Of a DNA stretch of 23,434 bases, positions 21,515-23,434 are shown piece by piece; the stretch's first letter is position 1, and each line of letters starts with the position of its first letter. The translations under genes were made by a program, and so were the position numbers. The stretch spans positions 1 to 23,434 of the forward strand of contig JALSOD010000301.1 of the NCBI GenBank assembly GCA_026986655.1, given 5' to 3'. This DNA is from Caldifarciminota bacterium. Its GTDB lineage: Bacteria > Hydrothermota > Hydrothermia > B15-G9 > WFZT01. A model generated the notes under the pieces. That model had not been told where the DNA came from. It saw only the letters and a list, made by a program, of their open reading frames with translations, and ran no database searches.

Positions 21515-23434
21515 TTATCTAAGTATTAACAGCTTGCTACGATAAACCTTAATCTTGCCGTTTACTTTCGTCTTCAACATCACAATGTAGAGTCCAGGTG
21601 CAACCGCATTTCCTGCCTTGTTAGTGAGATTCCATTTGTACACGTCATTAGTTCCGGTAATTGCAGGAAGCACAACTTTAAGTACTACATCAGCAGCCAT
21701 GTTCATAATTGTGAGCGTAGGTCTGTAACCAACGTCTCCACTGTACCCTATCTTGACGGTTGAACCAGTTACCGGGTTGTTATCGAAGCTGATAGCCTCA
21801 TTAGAGCTTATGTTAAGGACAATCAGTGCGGAATCAGATGGCGTTCCATTTGCTCCAGATACCATAAGCCATCCAAGATAAGTTCCGCGGGCAACGTGTT
21901 TGGGAATGTCAATTCTAACTGTTACCGAAGCTGTATCACCTCTGGCTATACTATCAATCACAGATTTCGTGAATGCGACTCTATTTCTGGAAATCACAAC
22001 ACCATTCGTACTGACGAGGTCAGAAACCATCTTAACCTTAAGTGATTTGAGACCGATATTTCCTGTGTTAGCAACCATGAATGTAGCCTCAGCAAGGCCA
22101 CCTTCTTTCCCATTGAAGTTCAGTGTATCCATTGTTATGTCAACTACTTCGTGCGGCATCACTGTAACCTGGATGTCAAAACTATCGGCAACGCCAGAAA
22201 CCGTATCCTCTACGACAACCTTACCCAGGTATGTTCCACTCACCTGATCAACCGGTATTGCTATTCTGACCTCTCCGGTGCTGAATCCTCCGGATGCGAT
22301 TGTTGTGGACAATCCAACAACCTGTGCATTGTTTGCACTGATTTTGCATCCATTTGGAGCAACAAGGTCTGTTACATAACTCTTAATACCTGTGAGGTCT
22401 GCATTTCCAAATGGATCCGGGTCAACGTTCAGCTGGTCATTATTCGGGTTGATAACTTTGAAGTGTAATCCAGCCACTGTGTCACCAACTTCCCCTGAGT
22501 ATACCATTGTGTTACCAACAAGGTTCATCTCATTATCAGATATGTCGAGGTCGTAGGAAGGTGTCACTGTAAGTTTTACAACCAGGTGGTCTTCTACCTG
22601 TCCATTCGTAACAGTAACCACACCGTAGTAATCCGTTGCATATGTGCCAAGTGGTACACTGATTGCAACAGATACATCCGCACTGTCATCTACAGGCAGA
22701 TAAGAAATGCTTGTAGGTGTAAATGTCACATTATTTGCATCGATCACATGGCTTCCACCAACAAAGTTGGTGGCCTGGAAATTAATGTTCGCCAGATCAA
22801 CGTTTCCAGTATTTGCAATTCTAAATGTAACTGTAGCCACACTTCCATGACCAGAGGACGTTGTAACAGTATCCTCAATTACGGCAATAGATGGCGTAGC
22901 CTTCACATTTAGCTCAATCTGGAAGCTATCCATTGAAACCTCAGCACCACCAGCATAAGCATGAGCATATACGTAACCAGCGTACGTACCAGCAAGCACA
23001 TTGGCTGGTATCACCACTTCCACTGGATGATCAACACCGGAACCTGAAGCCATTGTACCAATTGTTGTTATAAGCACATTGGCAGCTGGTATAGCCGAGT
23101 CAACCACTGTCTTTACATTAGTAGATTTACCAACGTACTTCAGTGCACTGTTAAGAGTGAATGTCACACTGTCAATATCAGCGTTACCGAACATATCAGG
23201 ATCAATATTTGAAGCATCACTATTCGGGTTAACCACTCTAAAGATCGCGCTTACGGTATCTCCAAGTTCACCTGTCCCAAGATCAACAGTATTTTCAGCA
23301 ACATCAACATCATAGGAAGGTGTCACTGTGACCTTTACTCTCACCTGATCATCTGTTTCTCCGTTAGTAACAGTAAGTGTTCCATAGTAAGTAGTTGCAT
23401 AAGTACCATAAGGAACGTTTATGTGTGCCGTCAC
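21515..23434 (-). CDS. Repeat-rich secreted surface protein with C-terminal sorting-type tail, 5'-truncated
   Basis: 640 codons are visible and the frame is open at the window edge, so the N-terminus and any signal peptide lie outside. The visible part is a chain of beta-sandwich domains like NEW3/CARDB, with markers such as ATVTFRIANTGNVDL and AEATFMVANTGNIGL. They are arranged as two tandem copies of about 253 residues. The last 90 residues are a sorting-type tail: FDNNPVTGSTVKIGYSG, PTLTIMNMAADVV, VYKWNLTNKAGNAVAPGLYI, VYRSKLLILR. The end, ILR, is shared with the 998-residue protein. Very low Cys and high Val/Thr/Asn/Asp fit a long extracellular stalk. It is the first visible gene of the three-gene envelope series, followed by a strong hairpin. 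No enzymatic motif is seen. Confidence 0.78.
   Translation of the reverse strand: MTAHINVPYGTYATTYYGTLTVTNGETDDQVRVKVTVTPSYDVDVAENTVDLGTGELGDTVSAIFRVVNPNSDASNIDPDMFGNADIDSVTFTLNSALKYVGKSTNVKTVVDSAIPAANVLITTIGTMASGSGVDHPVEVVIPANVLAGTYAGYVYAHAYAGGAEVSMDSFQIELNVKATPSIAVIEDTVTTSSGHGSVATVTFRIANTGNVDLANINFQATNFVGGSHVIDANNVTFTPTSISYLPVDDSADVSVAISVPLGTYATDYYGVVTVTNGQVEDHLVVKLTVTPSYDLDISDNEMNLVGNTMVYSGEVGDTVAGLHFKVINPNNDQLNVDPDPFGNADLTGIKSYVTDLVAPNGCKISANNAQVVGLSTTIASGGFSTGEVRIAIPVDQVSGTYLGKVVVEDTVSGVADSFDIQVTVMPHEVVDITMDTLNFNGKEGGLAEATFMVANTGNIGLKSLKVKMVSDLVSTNGVVISRNRVAFTKSVIDSIARGDTASVTVRIDIPKHVARGTYLGWLMVSGANGTPSDSALIVLNISSNEAISFDNNPVTGSTVKIGYSGDVGYRPTLTIMNMAADVVLKVVLPAITGTNDVYKWNLTNKAGNAVAPGLYIVMLKTKVNGKIKVYRSKLLILR
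21893..23410 (-). repeat. Two tandem protein-level repeats of about 253 residues
   Basis: Visible residues 9-261 and 262-514 align along their length. Paired landmarks: YGTYATTYYG / LGTYATDYYG (9 and 262), TVTPSYDVD / TVTPSYDLD (36 and 289), NPN.D..N.DPD.FGNAD (69 and 329), GTYAGYV / GTYLGKV, and ANTGNVDL / ANTGNIGL. The DNA has diverged but keeps runs such as TAGGAAGGTGTCACTGT in both copies. More copies may lie beyond the window. Confidence 0.8.

Noticed and set aside
16890..23434. A complete type IX secretion locus
   Set aside because: Only cargo-like and shuttle-like proteins are visible; no SprA, PorK/L/M/N, PorT or PorU is in the window.
1..23434. CRISPR array, prophage, insertion sequence or rRNA
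   Set aside because: No short regularly spaced repeats, transposase, integrase or phage genes, and no rRNA sequence were seen.

Overview
The window looks like a chromosome segment of an anaerobic, Gram-negative bacterium, possibly thermophilic and from an uncultured lineage near the FCB group or candidate division WOR-3. Evidence for an outer membrane: an Omp85-type barrel, a PorV-like barrel fused to an OmpA domain, and secreted proteins with C-terminal sorting-type tails. Evidence for anaerobic ferredoxin metabolism: a one-chain pyruvate:ferredoxin oxidoreductase, a SucCD-type acyl-CoA ligase followed by a small ferredoxin, and an octaheme cytochrome. The Lys/Glu/Arg-rich proteins fit thermophily. 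The lineage is inference; no rRNA is present. The segment is AT-rich, interrupted by very GC-rich hairpins at gene ends.

Layout. 1-783 (+): 3' part of an SPL-like radical SAM gene. 945-3597 (-): two-gene operon, class III aminotransferase then a cyclic 2,3-diphosphoglycerate synthetase-like P-loop protein, with its own promoter and an inverted repeat upstream. 3860-4966 (-): lone LivK-type binding protein, divergent from a MarR regulator (5303-5743, +). 6004-6380 (+): rpsT and tRNA-Val(UAC). 6579-7826 (-): octaheme HAO-like cytochrome with a consensus promoter. 8109-11714 (-): PFOR, divergent from a short Omp85-like gene (11813-13024, +) across a 14-bp perfect palindrome. 13043-15323 (+): sucC-like, sucD-like and ferredoxin genes, convergent with an M24 peptidase-like gene (15333-16415, -) that has lost most metal ligands. 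16890-23434 (-): three envelope genes in series: a repeat-rich secreted protein (cut by the window end), a PorV-like/OmpA fusion, and a 998-residue modular secreted protein.

How it fits together. PFOR makes acetyl-CoA and reduced ferredoxin. The SucCD-like ligase can make ATP from an acyl-CoA, and the aminotransferase and LivK-like protein suggest amino-acid use. The cytochrome offers a periplasmic route for reducing nitrogen oxides. The envelope block resembles the cargo and outer-membrane shuttle side of a type IX-like secretion and surface-attachment system, but no T9SS core genes are in view.

Most striking: seven long perfect hairpins follow the stop codons of minus-strand transcription units. 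Six have exactly 3-nt loops and five have extremely GC-rich stems. One overlaps a second hairpin that would hide the ribosome-binding site of the PorV/OmpA gene. Two plus-strand genes (marR, sucC) have promoter-like elements so close to the ATG that their mRNAs may be leaderless.
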